DNA of 64,000 nt from Novosphingobium sediminis. GTDB taxonomy: Bacteria > Pseudomonadota > Alphaproteobacteria > Sphingomonadales > Sphingomonadaceae. Both the position numbers and the translations under genes were made by a program. The notes under the pieces are model-generated. The model did no database searches and was not told the DNA's origin. It saw only the letters and a list, made by a program, of their open reading frames with translations. The stretch lies in contig NZ_BJYR01000023.1 of the NCBI RefSeq assembly GCF_007991615.1, positions 22,043 to 86,042 of the forward strand, given 5' to 3'. This document shows positions 24,131 to 33,012 of the stretch, piece after piece; positions within the stretch are counted from its first letter, which is position 1, and every line of letters begins with the position of its first letter.

Positions 24131-25363
24131 TCAGGCCGGATCGAGATCGAGCTCGATCCGGTTGGGGCCGTACACGATGAAGTTGGTGAGCCATGAGACA
24201 CCGGCCTCTCCGCCGCGCAGGCTGAATTTCCGCGTCGTCTGAAGCAGCGTGCCAACTACTGAGCGCAGTTCCGCGCGGGCGATGAGATTGCCGATGCACA
24301 AGTGCGGGCCGTGGCCGAACGACAAATGGCGCGAGGCATTGGCGCGGGCGGGATCGAAGCGCTCTGGCTCCGGGAACATCTTCGGATCGCGATTGGCCGC
24401 ACCATAGCGCAGCATCAGAATCGAGCCTTCCGGAATGGGCGTGCCGCCGACCACGACATCCTTGGTCGCCCGGCGGAACAGGCCTGCAACCGGCGCTTCG
24501 TAGCGGAAGACTTCCTCGACGAAGCCATTGATCTTCGAAGGATCGCTGCGGATCCGGTCCTGCAGCGCGGGATCGACCGCGAGGCGATAGATCGCACCGC
24601 AAAGGGCGCTGGTAGTGGTGTCATGCGATCCGGCGATGAGGATCGTGAAGATCGAGACGACTTCCTGCCGGGTCAGTTTCTTCCCGTCGACATCGGCATT
24701 GACGATATCGCTGAGCAGGCACGGCGCCGGATTGGCAATGTATTCGTCGGCTTTTTTCGAGACGTATTGCTGGAGATCGCAGATCGTACGGGTGATCGCG
24801 ATCTGCTCTTCCTCGGTGTTGTCCGGATTGGCTTCGGCGACGACAGCATCGGTCCAGGTGCGGAAGAGGTCGAAGTCTTCCGAGGGCAGGCCAAGTTGAT
24901 CGGCCACCACGAACGAGGGGAGGACGGCTGCGACATCGGTGTAGAAATCGCCGCCTCCCTTTGCGACGTACTCGCTCACCAACCGGGCTACCGTCGTCTG
25001 GATAAGATCGTCCATGCGCTTGATCGCAGGCGCATTGAACGCCTTGGCGACGAGCGAGCGGTGGAAGGTGTGCAGCGGCGGATCGGCCACGACGAGCGTG
25101 TTGGTGGGAACGAAACCGTGCTCTTCAAACACCGCGTTGATGCGCGCCTGTTCGCTCGATTCCTTGACCAGCAACTGCCCGGTGACGCTGGAGAAGGTCA
25201 GCGGATCGGCGCAGATGTCGCGCACCTCGTCATAGCCCAGCACCATGTAGAAGCCGCACGATGCATCGAAGTAGACCGGACCCTGCTCCCTGAGCTGTCG
25301 ATGCGCCTCATGCGGGCAGCGACGGATATCGAGGTCCAGAAAGCTGATCGCATCGGTGGCCAT
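24131..25363 (-). CDS. Cytochrome P450
   Basis: The 410-residue protein has all P450 landmarks: the I-helix LIAGSHDTTTSALCG (acid-alcohol-like DTT), FVEEVFRYEAPV (ExxR in the K-helix), the PERF segment EPERFDPARANASRH and the heme loop LSFGHGPHLCIGNLIARAE with the cysteine thiolate. It is a soluble bacterial class I enzyme that needs a ferredoxin and reductase not encoded nearby. It probably hydroxylates a hydrophobic substrate of the island. Its 3' end lies 10 bp from the sulfotransferase remnant on the opposite strand. The 5' side is divergent from an SDR gene over a 241-bp gap. Confidence 0.9.
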   Translation of the reverse strand: MATDAISFLDLDIRRCPHEAHRQLREQGPVYFDASCGFYMVLGYDEVRDICADPLTFSSVTGQLLVKESSEQARINAVFEEHGFVPTNTLVVADPPLHTFHRSLVAKAFNAPAIKRMDDLIQTTVARLVSEYVAKGGGDFYTDVAAVLPSFVVADQLGLPSEDFDLFRTWTDAVVAEANPDNTEEEQIAITRTICDLQQYVSKKADEYIANPAPCLLSDIVNADVDGKKLTRQEVVSIFTILIAGSHDTTTSALCGAIYRLAVDPALQDRIRSDPSKINGFVEEVFRYEAPVAGLFRRATKDVVVGGTPIPEGSILMLRYGAANRDPKMFPEPERFDPARANASRHLSFGHGPHLCIGNLIARAELRSVVGTLLQTTRKFSLRGGEAGVSWLTNFIVYGPNRIELDLDPA

Positions 25364-25410
25364 TGAACTGCTCCTCGGGCGGCATGACTGCTTGCTGATC
25401 GGATGATTAT

Positions 25411-25426
25411 GGCAAATCGGATTGCC
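25411..25426. promoter_or_regulatory. Candidate operator dyad between P450 and SDR genes
   Basis: The perfect inverted repeat GGCAA-ATCGGA-TTGCC lies 48 bp upstream of the P450 start and 179 bp upstream of the SDR start, in the only divergent space of this part of the island. It is a plausible binding site for a dimeric regulator. The remaining 25364-25604 sequence shows no convincing gene. Confidence 0.3.
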
Positions 25427-25604
25427 TGCCTACGAAGCATCCTTGCCTGAACAGGAAGACATTACGGCCTCGTTCACGCGCAGACAGGCGCATGACAGGT
25501 CTGGGCAAGGTCAGGCTCACCCAGCGGCATGGTGCGGTGCCGGCTTATCTGGCAGCCTCCGATCAAGCCGGGCGGGTGCCCCGCCGAATATCGGGAGAAG
25601 ATCG

Positions 25605-26348
25605 ATGGGCCGTGTTGCTGGCAAGATTGCGTTGATAACGGGTGGAGCCTCCGGCCTCGGCGCTGCGGATGCGGCGCTGCTCGCCAGCGAAGGTGCGACG
25701 GTCTATCTTACGGACGTCGATACCGCGCTTGGGCAATCGGTGGCAGCATCGATCCCCGGGTCAACCTTCATTGCTCATGACGTCCGCAGCGAAGAGGCCT
25801 GGCGCTCTATTATCGAACGTATCCGCAGCGAACATGACCGGCTGGACATTCTCGTCAACAATGCCGGTGTCGTGAACTTCGGAACCATCGAAGAATGCAC
25901 GTTGGAAAGCTTCCGCTTCGTCAACTCGGTGATGTCTGAAGGCACGTTCCTCGGCTGCCATACTGCCATTCCGCTGATGAAGGCTGGCGGCGGCGGCTCG
26001 ATCATCAACATGGGCTCGATCGCCGGGATCAAGGGTGTGAGTGCAATCCCGGGCTACTGTGCCGCCAAGGGCGCCATACATGCCCTGACCCGCTGCGTGG
26101 CCGTGTACTGCCGCGAGCAGGCCAATGGCATCCGGTGCAACGCCATCGTTGCCGGCTCCATCCGCACGCCCATGACCATGCGGGCACTGGCGGACATGCC
26201 CGAAGACAGTCCGAGCTTCGAAGAACTGGAAGGCCACGGCCAGGGCCAGCCGTCCGACGTCGCCAACATGGTGCTCTATCTCGCTTCCGACGAGGCACGG
26301 CATGTCAACGGCGCATCGCTCGTCATCGATAACGGGGAAACGGCCTGA
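25605..26348 (+). CDS. Short-chain dehydrogenase/reductase (classical, NAD-type)
   Basis: The ATG at 25605 is preceded by GGGAGAAG; the open frame back to 25422 is not family-like. The 247-residue protein has ALITGGASGLGAADAALL, VYLTDVD (Asp at the end of beta-2, NAD preference), LVNNAGVVNFG, INMGSIAGIKG (catalytic Ser), YCAAKGAI (Tyr and Lys), RCNAIVAGSIRTPM and a C-terminal LYLASDEARHVNGASLVIDNGETA in outline. It resembles 3-alpha/20-beta-hydroxysteroid dehydrogenase-type SDRs. It is intact and monocistronic as far as can be seen, divergent from the P450. Confidence 0.88.
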   Translation: MGRVAGKIALITGGASGLGAADAALLASEGATVYLTDVDTALGQSVAASIPGSTFIAHDVRSEEAWRSIIERIRSEHDRLDILVNNAGVVNFGTIEECTLESFRFVNSVMSEGTFLGCHTAIPLMKAGGGGSIINMGSIAGIKGVSAIPGYCAAKGAIHALTRCVAVYCREQANGIRCNAIVAGSIRTPMTMRALADMPEDSPSFEELEGHGQGQPSDVANMVLYLASDEARHVNGASLVIDNGETA

Positions 26349-26420
26349 AGGTTCAAGGGCAATCAAACCCATCGCCATTCCAGAGGACAACTTCGCGGCG
26401 GTCTTCGGTGCGCCAGGCGC

Positions 26421-27818
26421 CTAACCGGTTTCGGCCTCCGTCATGCGTAGGCCGAGCCAGTTCGCCGCACGCGGGAGACGGCGCAGCACGGCAAACTCGA
26501 TCACGAGCATGCCCACCATCGAGATCGCCAGCATCGGCAGCAGCGCAGCAAGCGCCAGCACGATCAGCACCACTCCGCCCATGCGTGGAGGCGTGGCGGT
26601 TGGGGCAGGTGCACCAAGCCGATCCGCCGGCTTGCGGCGGCGCCATAGGATGAAGCCGGTGACCGACATCGTGACCAGCAGCAGCGCGGTCGCCACCCCG
26701 ATCAGCTGGTTGGCGAGGCCGAACAGCTGCCCTTCGTGCCAGGCGACGCCGTAGCCAACGACGCGGTCGATCACGTGCTTGCCGGCAAAGTCTTCATGGC
26801 TGGTCTCGCGGCCGGTCATGGGGTCAAAGGTGTAGGAGACGCGCTGGGGCCGGTTCTGCGTGTCGGAGCGGACCGACCATTCGCTTTTCGCCTTGCCGCC
26901 AAAACGCGGCGCGGTGCCGGGGGGAGAGACGATCACCGGGAACGGAAGGTGGCGGCCCTTCGCCTCCGCCACGATCTCGCTGAGCGAGACGCCCGACATC
27001 GCCATCAGCGTCCCGTCCGGCATGCGGTGCGCGCCCATCGGCATCGCGGAAGTGCCCATCGCCATCGCACCATGCTGGTGCTCGGCATGCTCGTCGCCGC
27101 CCGCAGGCGCGCCGCCGATTGTCCAGTCCTGCTGGCCCTTTACCCAGCCGAGTTCGGTACGCACCGCCTTGAAGGCGCTGCCCCAGACATCCGCCCAGGG
27201 CAGGCCCGTAACGAGGAGCACGAGCGCCAGACCCGAAACCCAGAAACCCGTCACTGCGTGGAGATCGCGCCAGAGGACTTTCCGCCCACTGGCAAGCCGG
27301 GGCCAGATGACCCCGGCCGGTCCGCGCCCGGCAGGCCACCACAGGTAGAGCCCGGTCAGGATCATCACGATGGCCCAGCTGGCCGCGAGTTCGACCAGCC
27401 AGCTGCCGCGCTTGCCGAGGAAGAGCTGCCCGTGAATATCGTGTGCCACCTGCATCACGCGCCATTCGGGATCGAGCGAGCCGAGCACCTTGCCATCGGG
27501 TGAGACGAATACATCGCGCATGGCGTGGTCCGGCAAGGCAAGGTGAACGAGCGCCGCGTCGTTCTCCGCTGCCGGCAGGCGGTAGGAGCTGAAGTGGCTG
27601 CCCGGAAAGGCGGCGAGCGCGGCTTTGACCTGCTGATCGGCGGAGACCGTCGTCGCCGCAGGAAGATCGCGCCATGCGCGTTCCTCCCAGGCATCGACTT
27701 GCGGCTTGAACAGGTAGACCGCGCCGGTAAGCGCCAGCACTAGCACCATGGGCATGACGAACAGCCCCGCATAGAAATGCCAGCGCCATACCGTGCGATA
27801 GAGAAGCGTCCGGTCCAT
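26421..27818 (-). CDS. PepSY-associated TM domain protein (iron-uptake-associated reductase type)
   Basis: The ATG at 27818 has GGAG nine bases upstream; ATG 27833 is possible but overlaps the receptor stop. The 465-residue membrane protein starts with WRWHFYAGLFVMPMVLVLALTG, the PepSY_TM signature with its histidine. It has a PepSY-like periplasmic part, further helices around WLVELAASWAIVMILTGLYLWWP and AVTGFWVSGLALVLLVTGLPW, a His/Met-rich loop (DEHAEHQHGAMAMGTSAMPMG), and C-terminal helices. Such proteins sit next to TonB receptors and are thought to reduce or help release imported metal chelates at the inner membrane. The His/Met loop points to copper or iron. It is downstream of and coupled to the receptor gene. 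Confidence 0.85.
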   Translation of the reverse strand: MDRTLLYRTVWRWHFYAGLFVMPMVLVLALTGAVYLFKPQVDAWEERAWRDLPAATTVSADQQVKAALAAFPGSHFSSYRLPAAENDAALVHLALPDHAMRDVFVSPDGKVLGSLDPEWRVMQVAHDIHGQLFLGKRGSWLVELAASWAIVMILTGLYLWWPAGRGPAGVIWPRLASGRKVLWRDLHAVTGFWVSGLALVLLVTGLPWADVWGSAFKAVRTELGWVKGQQDWTIGGAPAGGDEHAEHQHGAMAMGTSAMPMGAHRMPDGTLMAMSGVSLSEIVAEAKGRHLPFPVIVSPPGTAPRFGGKAKSEWSVRSDTQNRPQRVSYTFDPMTGRETSHEDFAGKHVIDRVVGYGVAWHEGQLFGLANQLIGVATALLLVTMSVTGFILWRRRKPADRLGAPAPTATPPRMGGVVLIVLALAALLPMLAISMVGMLVIEFAVLRRLPRAANWLGLRMTEAETG

Positions 27819-27820
27819 CG

Positions 27821-30163
27821 TTACAGTCTCCATCCGGCTTCGATCAGAAAGGTGCGCTGGGGATAGGGGTGAAACACCCAGGCGCGATCATTGGTGAGAT
27901 TGTCCACACCTGCTGAAACGCGCAGCTTCTCGGTCAGCTGCCAGTTGAGCCGCAGATCGAGCGCGAAGAGTTCCGAGGTGAAGCCGAACGTGTCGCCGCG
28001 CTGGAGGCCGAACAGGTCGGTATTGGGGCGGCTGGCATAGCGCAGCCCGACCGAGCCTTGCAGCTTGTCGGTCAAATCATAGCGCAAGTTCGCGTTCACC
28101 CGCCACTTGGGGATGCGCGGGAACTGCACGCCTTCCGCGGCGAGTGCGGCGGCATTCCGCAGGGTCTTGCTATCGATGTAGGCTGCGTTGAAATCGATGT
28201 TCATGCCCTCAAGCGGCCAGTTGTGCGTCTCGGCAATGCCTTCGAAGCCGAACTGGCGGGTAAGGTCGATGTTCTTGAACGAGGATGTGGTGATCCCGTT
28301 CTGGTTGAAGCCGACGAACGAGAAGATCGTATTGTCCACCCGCTGGAAGAAGGCTGAACCGGTGAGCTTCACCCACCCGAAATCATGCGCAACGACAAGG
28401 TTGGCGTCCTTGCTGCGTTCCGGCTTGAGCGCGGGGTCGAAGCTGTTGGGATTGAAGCTGCCATCGCCGTTGAGGCTGCCCTGAAACAGCTCGCCCACCG
28501 TGGGATAGCGCGTCGCCATCGCAAGACTGAGCTGCAAGGAGGTGCCATCGCCGAGCCGGTATTCGAAGCTGAGGCTTCCGTTTACGCCGTCGCTGCTGCG
28601 CGCGGCATAGGTATTGGCGACCGGCTGGCCCGCCAGCGGTCCGGTGCCGAGCCGCGCCAGCCCGCCATCGTAGGCACGCCAGTTGTCATAACGCACGCCC
28701 GCCGTCACGGTCAGCGCATCAAGGAACACCTGTGCCTCGCCCCAGGCCGAAAGCTGGCGCGTCTTGCCGAAGGTGCGCGAGGCAAAGGTCTGGCCCGCAG
28801 CGCTGGTCCAGTCGGCGAGGTTGGTACGGGTCTGATCGGTGCGATAGGCATTGGCGGTGAGGCCGAGTGCAAAGGCGCGGCGGCCGGTCTTGTTTTCCAG
28901 CGTCAGATCGCCGGTCCACCAGCCGGTCGGCCCTTGCGCCGCCAGAGTGCCGGCGCCGTTCGTCTTGCCCGCCACGTAGCCGTTCGAGGTGAAGGTTTCG
29001 GTGCGCGGAACCTGATAGGTCGAGATGGCGAGCCGAGCGGTCGTGTTGTCCGCGATGTCTGCCGCGAGCTTGAGGCCGGCGAGGTATTCGTCGCGCAGGG
29101 TCTTTGACCAATTGGCGCCCGAGGCGGTGTAGCTCTGCCCGCTGATGGAAACGCGCCCTTCGCACACTACATTGCCAGCCGCGTCGCGCAGATAGCAGTC
29201 CGGCGCGGTCTGGCTGTCCTCGTTGTGCCAGTAGGCGAAGAGGAACTGCCCGGTCACCGGCCCATTGTCATATCCGATCTTGAGCTTGGCTTGCTCCTGC
29301 GTGATCCGCGCGGGTGACTGGGCGGCGAAGTAGGGATTGGATGCGTTGCCCGGCGCGCCGGGAATGCCGGTTCCCGCAGCGGCGGCGCGAACATGCTCGG
29401 GATCGACCACAGCGCCGTTCACGGGCGTGCCGCCGGTGCCCGCCACCGGGTTCAGGCCAAGGAACGTCATCGGTTGCCCGGTGTTGCGGAAATAGCGGCC
29501 AGTCAGGCGCAGCGACCACGGCCCGCTCTTCTGCTTCAGGCCAATGCCGCCCTCGGCAGAGAACCCGTAGTAGTCGTCCCGCGTCGAGAACTGGCGATAG
29601 GGCTGAACGAAGCCTTGCACGGTAGCGAAGGCCTCGGTGCTGTCCGGATCGCGTGTCGTGATATTGACGATGCCGCCCATCGAATTGCCGATGTAGCGCG
29701 AGGAGTAGGGACCGTAGACGACATCGAATTGCTTGACTTCGCCGGGACCGACCACGCCCCACTTCGGCGCGAATGAAAAGCTGTTGCCGAGGAAGTTGGA
29801 GACGACGAAACCATCGACCATCACCAGCGTGCGCGCGCTCTGGGTTGAGTGCGTGCCGCGGAAGCCGGGCACACCGTTGCTGTCTCCGGAGTAGCGTTTG
29901 CGCACGAAGAAGTCGGGCGCGTACTTCATCAGGTCTTCGGTGTTGAAGGCGTTGACCGCCTCCAGTTGTTCGGCGCCAAGGCTGACGGCGAGGCCGCGCG
30001 GGGCGATCTCGATCGGGGCATCGCGCTGACCGACAACGAGGATGGAGGACTCGGGGAGGCTGGAGGAATCCGGCGCCTCGGCGGCTGGAATGGTCGTGTC
30101 CTGCGCCCGGGCGGGCACAGCGAGGCTCAGCGCAAGGCCGAGCGCAATCAGGGAAGTCTTCAT
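27821..30163 (-). CDS. TonB-dependent receptor, metal-chelate type
   Basis: The start is ATG 30163, at a signal peptide (MKTSLIALGLALSLAVPARA); the open frame extends further upstream without family likeness. The 780-residue protein has a plug (ILVVGQRDAP as TonB box region, LEAVNAFNTEDLMKYAPDFFVRK, VPGFRGTHSTQSARTLVMVDG, QFDVVYGPYSSRYIGNSMGGIVNI) and a barrel ending TFLIEAGWRL. The plug resembles receptors for copper or iron chelates. It lies between a DUF2946 gene and the PepSY gene in one reverse-strand unit, an arrangement common in sphingomonads and suggestive of metal homeostasis. The actual ligand is unknown. Confidence 0.88.
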   Translation of the reverse strand: MKTSLIALGLALSLAVPARAQDTTIPAAEAPDSSSLPESSILVVGQRDAPIEIAPRGLAVSLGAEQLEAVNAFNTEDLMKYAPDFFVRKRYSGDSNGVPGFRGTHSTQSARTLVMVDGFVVSNFLGNSFSFAPKWGVVGPGEVKQFDVVYGPYSSRYIGNSMGGIVNITTRDPDSTEAFATVQGFVQPYRQFSTRDDYYGFSAEGGIGLKQKSGPWSLRLTGRYFRNTGQPMTFLGLNPVAGTGGTPVNGAVVDPEHVRAAAAGTGIPGAPGNASNPYFAAQSPARITQEQAKLKIGYDNGPVTGQFLFAYWHNEDSQTAPDCYLRDAAGNVVCEGRVSISGQSYTASGANWSKTLRDEYLAGLKLAADIADNTTARLAISTYQVPRTETFTSNGYVAGKTNGAGTLAAQGPTGWWTGDLTLENKTGRRAFALGLTANAYRTDQTRTNLADWTSAAGQTFASRTFGKTRQLSAWGEAQVFLDALTVTAGVRYDNWRAYDGGLARLGTGPLAGQPVANTYAARSSDGVNGSLSFEYRLGDGTSLQLSLAMATRYPTVGELFQGSLNGDGSFNPNSFDPALKPERSKDANLVVAHDFGWVKLTGSAFFQRVDNTIFSFVGFNQNGITTSSFKNIDLTRQFGFEGIAETHNWPLEGMNIDFNAAYIDSKTLRNAAALAAEGVQFPRIPKWRVNANLRYDLTDKLQGSVGLRYASRPNTDLFGLQRGDTFGFTSELFALDLRLNWQLTEKLRVSAGVDNLTNDRAWVFHPYPQRTFLIEAGWRL

Positions 30164-30253
30164 GGAACGGGTATCCGGTATGGCCCGCACGCCGGAACGC
30201 GCGCGGTGCGATCTGTCAGGTGGCCGCGCCAAGGGGCGCAGCCGCTTTGTCTG

Positions 30254-30646
30254 TCAGATCAGGGCCGGTGGTCCGCGCAGGGGCGGACGGATGTAGGGTA
30301 TGCCTGCCAGTGCCGGAATGCGGATGGGCGCAAATCCGAGCAGGAGCAGGAAGGCAATCGCCAGCGCCACGAACGCCGGAAGCCCCGCATCGAGCGAGGC
30401 GAACGACAGCGAGGCATAAGGGCAGGTTTCGGCGGGCTTGGCCGTGCCCTCGCTCTTGCCGGGAATGGTGATCTGCTTGGCGAGGTGGTCGCCCGAGGCG
30501 TCACCGCAGACGAGGATGGTAAGCGCCTTGCCCTGGCTGCCGATCATGTAACCGGTGGGCACCACAGCCTTGATCACGAGCGCAACCGCGATCAGCAGCA
30601 TCGCCAGCCGGAAGTGACTGCAAAGATATGCGCGCAAACGCCCCAT
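30254..30646 (-). CDS. DUF2946 family small membrane protein
   Basis: The 130-residue protein has an N-terminal membrane segment (LAMLLIAVALVIKAVVPTGYM), a periplasmic stretch ending in CGDASGDH and CPYASLSFASLD, and a second hydrophobic segment (FVALAIAFLLLLGF). This matches DUF2946, a family frequently found beside TonB receptors and PepSY proteins and sometimes linked to copper. The two cysteines and the histidine could bind metal. It is the first gene of the reverse unit DUF2946 - receptor - PepSY, with a 90 bp gap to the receptor. No biochemical function is established. Confidence 0.75.
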   Translation of the reverse strand: MGRLRAYLCSHFRLAMLLIAVALVIKAVVPTGYMIGSQGKALTILVCGDASGDHLAKQITIPGKSEGTAKPAETCPYASLSFASLDAGLPAFVALAIAFLLLLGFAPIRIPALAGIPYIRPPLRGPPALI

Positions 30647-30721
30647 GGGGGGGCTATAGGCGCAGCCTGTCGGATTGTCACCCTGATGTTGCCCGTTCGC
30701 GAACTTGCTTGCAAACGGGCA

Positions 30722-30739
30722 GGCCCGGCGAAGCGGGCC
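30722..30739 (-). terminator. GC-rich hairpin downstream of the DUF1499 gene
   Basis: GGCCCG and CGGGCC pair around GCGAAG, 24 bp after the reverse-strand DUF1499 stop. An adjoining 8-bp inverted repeat, TGCCCGTT (30690-30697) with AACGGGCA (30714-30721), lies further downstream. There is no U-tract, so termination is plausible but not proven. Confidence 0.4.
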
Positions 30740-30762
30740 GCCCCTGACCGGCTGGTAACCCC

Positions 30763-31509
30763 TCAGGCTGCGCGGAGTGCCGCGAGGAAGGTTCTGATCC
30801 GGCGAGCATTGACCCCAAGATCACCGACACCGACCCGGCTGACCGAACGCATGTCGACGCGGGAGGACTTGCCATCGTCCGAAGGCGCGATGCGGATCAC
30901 CACATCGTCATGGAAGCGGATGTAGGAAACACTCGCGGTTGCCTCGATATGGCCGCGCGCGGGGTCGCTGCTGACGATCTCCCATCCTGCCTCGTTGGCC
31001 AGACGCAGGGCGAGGCTGGTTGCCTCCGCAACGGGCTTGGCGATCGTGACCGTCTGCAGGTCAGGATAAGCCGCGCCGTGGATCTTGCGCCAGTTTTCGA
31101 GGCTGTCCACGCCAACGAGATTGTCTGCGCGCAGATGGATGGTCTCGAACTGCGGCGGATTGGCGAGATCGGTCGTGATATCGTGGATGGTCGGCGCCGA
31201 TCCTGCGGCAAACGGCCTGCTGACAATGAAGCCGACGTATACCAGCGAAACAAGAATCGCTGGAATCAGCTTGCCGCCACGCGCTTCCGGGCGCCGGCGT
31301 GTGGTGATCAGCGCCGCAAGTCCCAGCAACAATGCGATCAGCGCCACAAGAGCGCCGCCAACGAGTGCGCCGAATCCGGCGAGCTTGGGAATGAGGTCGT
31401 ATCGCGCGAGGGTCAGCCCGATTACCGCGATGAGGAGCGAGGCCAGTGTGAGAAACACTGTCCAGCGCGCGAGGCGGCTGGAGCCGGGAGCAGGTGCATG
31501 TGAAGCCAT
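30763..31509 (-). CDS. DUF1499 domain-containing membrane protein
   Basis: The 248-residue protein has three or four hydrophobic segments in the first 110 residues (VFLTLASLLIAVIGLTLA, FGALVGGALVALIALLLGLAA, LIPAILVSLVYVGFIV). A C-terminal DUF1499 domain follows, with IHDITTDLANPPQFE, AYPDLQTVTI and DDVVIRIAPSDDGKSSRVDMRSVSR. The domain occurs widely in proteobacteria without a defined reaction. It is divergent from the FAD oxidoreductase operon, with 124 bp between starts, and appears monocistronic. Confidence 0.8.
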   Translation of the reverse strand: MASHAPAPGSSRLARWTVFLTLASLLIAVIGLTLARYDLIPKLAGFGALVGGALVALIALLLGLAALITTRRRPEARGGKLIPAILVSLVYVGFIVSRPFAAGSAPTIHDITTDLANPPQFETIHLRADNLVGVDSLENWRKIHGAAYPDLQTVTIAKPVAEATSLALRLANEAGWEIVSSDPARGHIEATASVSYIRFHDDVVIRIAPSDDGKSSRVDMRSVSRVGVGDLGVNARRIRTFLAALRAA

Positions 31510-31633
31510 CGGCGGATATCATCAGGAAACGGGCCTGCGGTCAATGAGGCCGTGCAAGCGTGGCATGTGGTCTGTAAGGTTCTGGAATACTGCGCGACTA
31601 TGGCTGATCTTCACTGACGGAACTTGCTCGCAA

Positions 31634-32797
31634 ATGCATTCGCAATCGATGAAGCGCGTGGTCTTGGCGGGCGGCGGGCACGCGCATCTGGCCGTGCTGG
31701 CGGACTGGGCGCGCAAGCCGCTGCCCGCCGCGCGGCGCTGGCTGGTGACGTCCTCGCGCTACACGGCCTATTCCGGCATGGTTCCCGGCTGGCTGGCAGG
31801 TTTCTACAGCGCCGATGATCTGATGATCGATCTTGCGCCGCTGGCAGAACGCGCAGGTGCCGAGTTGGTGCTTGCCGATGTGATCGGCCTTGATGCGGAG
31901 AAGCGCAAGCTTGCGCTGTCGACAGGAGAAACTCTGGAATTCGATCTGCTGTCGCTTGCGACCGGAGGCGAAACCGATACTTCTGCGCTCGCTGTTGCCG
32001 GTCAGCGGCTGCTCCCGGTGCGGCCCATGTGCGGCTTCATCGCAGAATGGCGCGGCCGGATTGCAACGGACACCGGAAGCCCGCCGCAGGAGATTGTCGT
32101 CGTTGGTGGCGGCGCTGCGGGCGTCGAGTTGGCCTTCGCGATCTGCGTTGCCCACCGCCGTGCAGCAGGAATGGGCCGGGTTTCGATCGTTACGCCCGAG
32201 GAACGGTTTCTCGCCGGCCATGATGAGCGTGTGCAGGCGCTGGCAAAGTGTGCTCTCCTTGAGCGCGGCATCACCATGCATTTCGCCCATGCAGTCGGCA
32301 CGGAAGGCGGCTTGCTGCTCTCGAACGGCCGATTCCTGGCGGCTGACTGCATCGTCGCCGCGACAGGCAGCCGCGCGCCGCTATGGCTCGCCCAATCGGG
32401 CCTTGCTTGCACGCCGGAGGGTTTCGTCGCGGTCGGGCCGGACATGCGCAGCACCTCGCATGACGCTATCTTTGCTGCGGGCGACATTATCGAGCGTGCC
32501 GACCGCCGGCTCGAACGATCGGGGGTCCATGCCGTGAAGGCCGGCCCCGTGCTCGCAGCCAATCTTCGCGCGGCCTTGGGGCAGGGCGCTGTGCAGCGTT
32601 ACAAGCCGCGCCGCCGCACACTGTATCTCCTGGCGCTCGGCGACCGACGGGCGATCTTTTCGTGGGGGCCGATCGTTGGCACCGGACGATGGGCATGGCG
32701 CCTCAAGGATTGGATCGACCGTTCGTTCGTTCGCCGATACACCAGCCACGGAAGCGCCGCACCCGGCGCCACGACCACGCGCCGGGGGAAACCGTGA
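31634..32797 (+). CDS. FAD/NAD(P)-dependent oxidoreductase (type II NADH dehydrogenase / SelD-N-domain-like)
   Basis: From ATG 31634 (or 31649) the protein has 387 residues. It starts KRVVLAGGGHAHLAVLADWA, the pattern of the pyridine-nucleotide disulfide oxidoreductase domain that is sometimes fused to selenide water dikinase and of type II NADH dehydrogenases. EIVVVGGGAAGVELAFAI is the second Rossmann motif (NAD(P)) and IFAAGDIIE the C-terminal FAD motif. No redox-active CxxC is visible, so it is probably an NADH:quinone or electron-transfer-type enzyme. The gene overlaps the next (NrtS) in GTGA and probably leads the sigma-factor operon. Confidence 0.8.
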   Translation: MHSQSMKRVVLAGGGHAHLAVLADWARKPLPAARRWLVTSSRYTAYSGMVPGWLAGFYSADDLMIDLAPLAERAGAELVLADVIGLDAEKRKLALSTGETLEFDLLSLATGGETDTSALAVAGQRLLPVRPMCGFIAEWRGRIATDTGSPPQEIVVVGGGAAGVELAFAICVAHRRAAGMGRVSIVTPEERFLAGHDERVQALAKCALLERGITMHFAHAVGTEGGLLLSNGRFLAADCIVAATGSRAPLWLAQSGLACTPEGFVAVGPDMRSTSHDAIFAAGDIIERADRRLERSGVHAVKAGPVLAANLRAALGQGAVQRYKPRRRTLYLLALGDRRAIFSWGPIVGTGRWAWRLKDWIDRSFVRRYTSHGSAAPGATTTRRGKP

Positions 32798-33012
32798 CGA
32801 CATTGCTGGCCCACATGATGTCGAGACCCGCCGTGACGGGTGCGGTAAAGGTGTCGCTGGTCGTTGGCACGTGCCTCAATGCGATCAATCAGGGATCGGC
32901 GATCTGGCACGGTGCCGGGGTGGACTGGCCGCGCTTCGGGCTCAACTATCTCGTGCCGTTTCTCGTCTCCAGTTACAGCGCGGGCAGGGCGCGCCTCGCG
33001 GGGAACGGCTGA
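32794..33012 (+). CDS. nrtS: NrtS-like nitrate/nitrite transport membrane protein
   Basis: The 72-residue protein starts at GTG 32794, which overlaps the upstream TGA, and ends right at the sigma-factor ATG. Two membrane segments are visible (VKVSLVVGTCLNAINQGSAIW and FGLNYLVPFLVSSYSAGRA), with the family pattern NxINxG...W.....NYLVPFxVSxYS. NrtS was described as a small nitrate/nitrite transport protein in cyanobacteria and proteobacteria. Its place between an oxidoreductase and a sigma factor may mean that the transported ion or its reactive product relates to the stress the sigma factor senses. The family assignment is from pattern only. Confidence 0.7.
   Translation: MTTLLAHMMSRPAVTGAVKVSLVVGTCLNAINQGSAIWHGAGVDWPRFGLNYLVPFLVSSYSAGRARLAGNG

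Noticed and set aside
18000..24200. Insertion sequence or transposon as cause of the gene remnants
   Set aside because: No transposase fragment, terminal inverted repeats or target duplications were seen at the joins.
25492..25635. 47-codon forward frame upstream of the SDR at 25605
   Set aside because: No recognisable family, runs into the SDR gene in another frame and has no clear ribosome site.
31634..32797. Selenide water dikinase (SelD) fusion
   Set aside because: Only the pyridine-nucleotide oxidoreductase domain is present; the dikinase part is absent.
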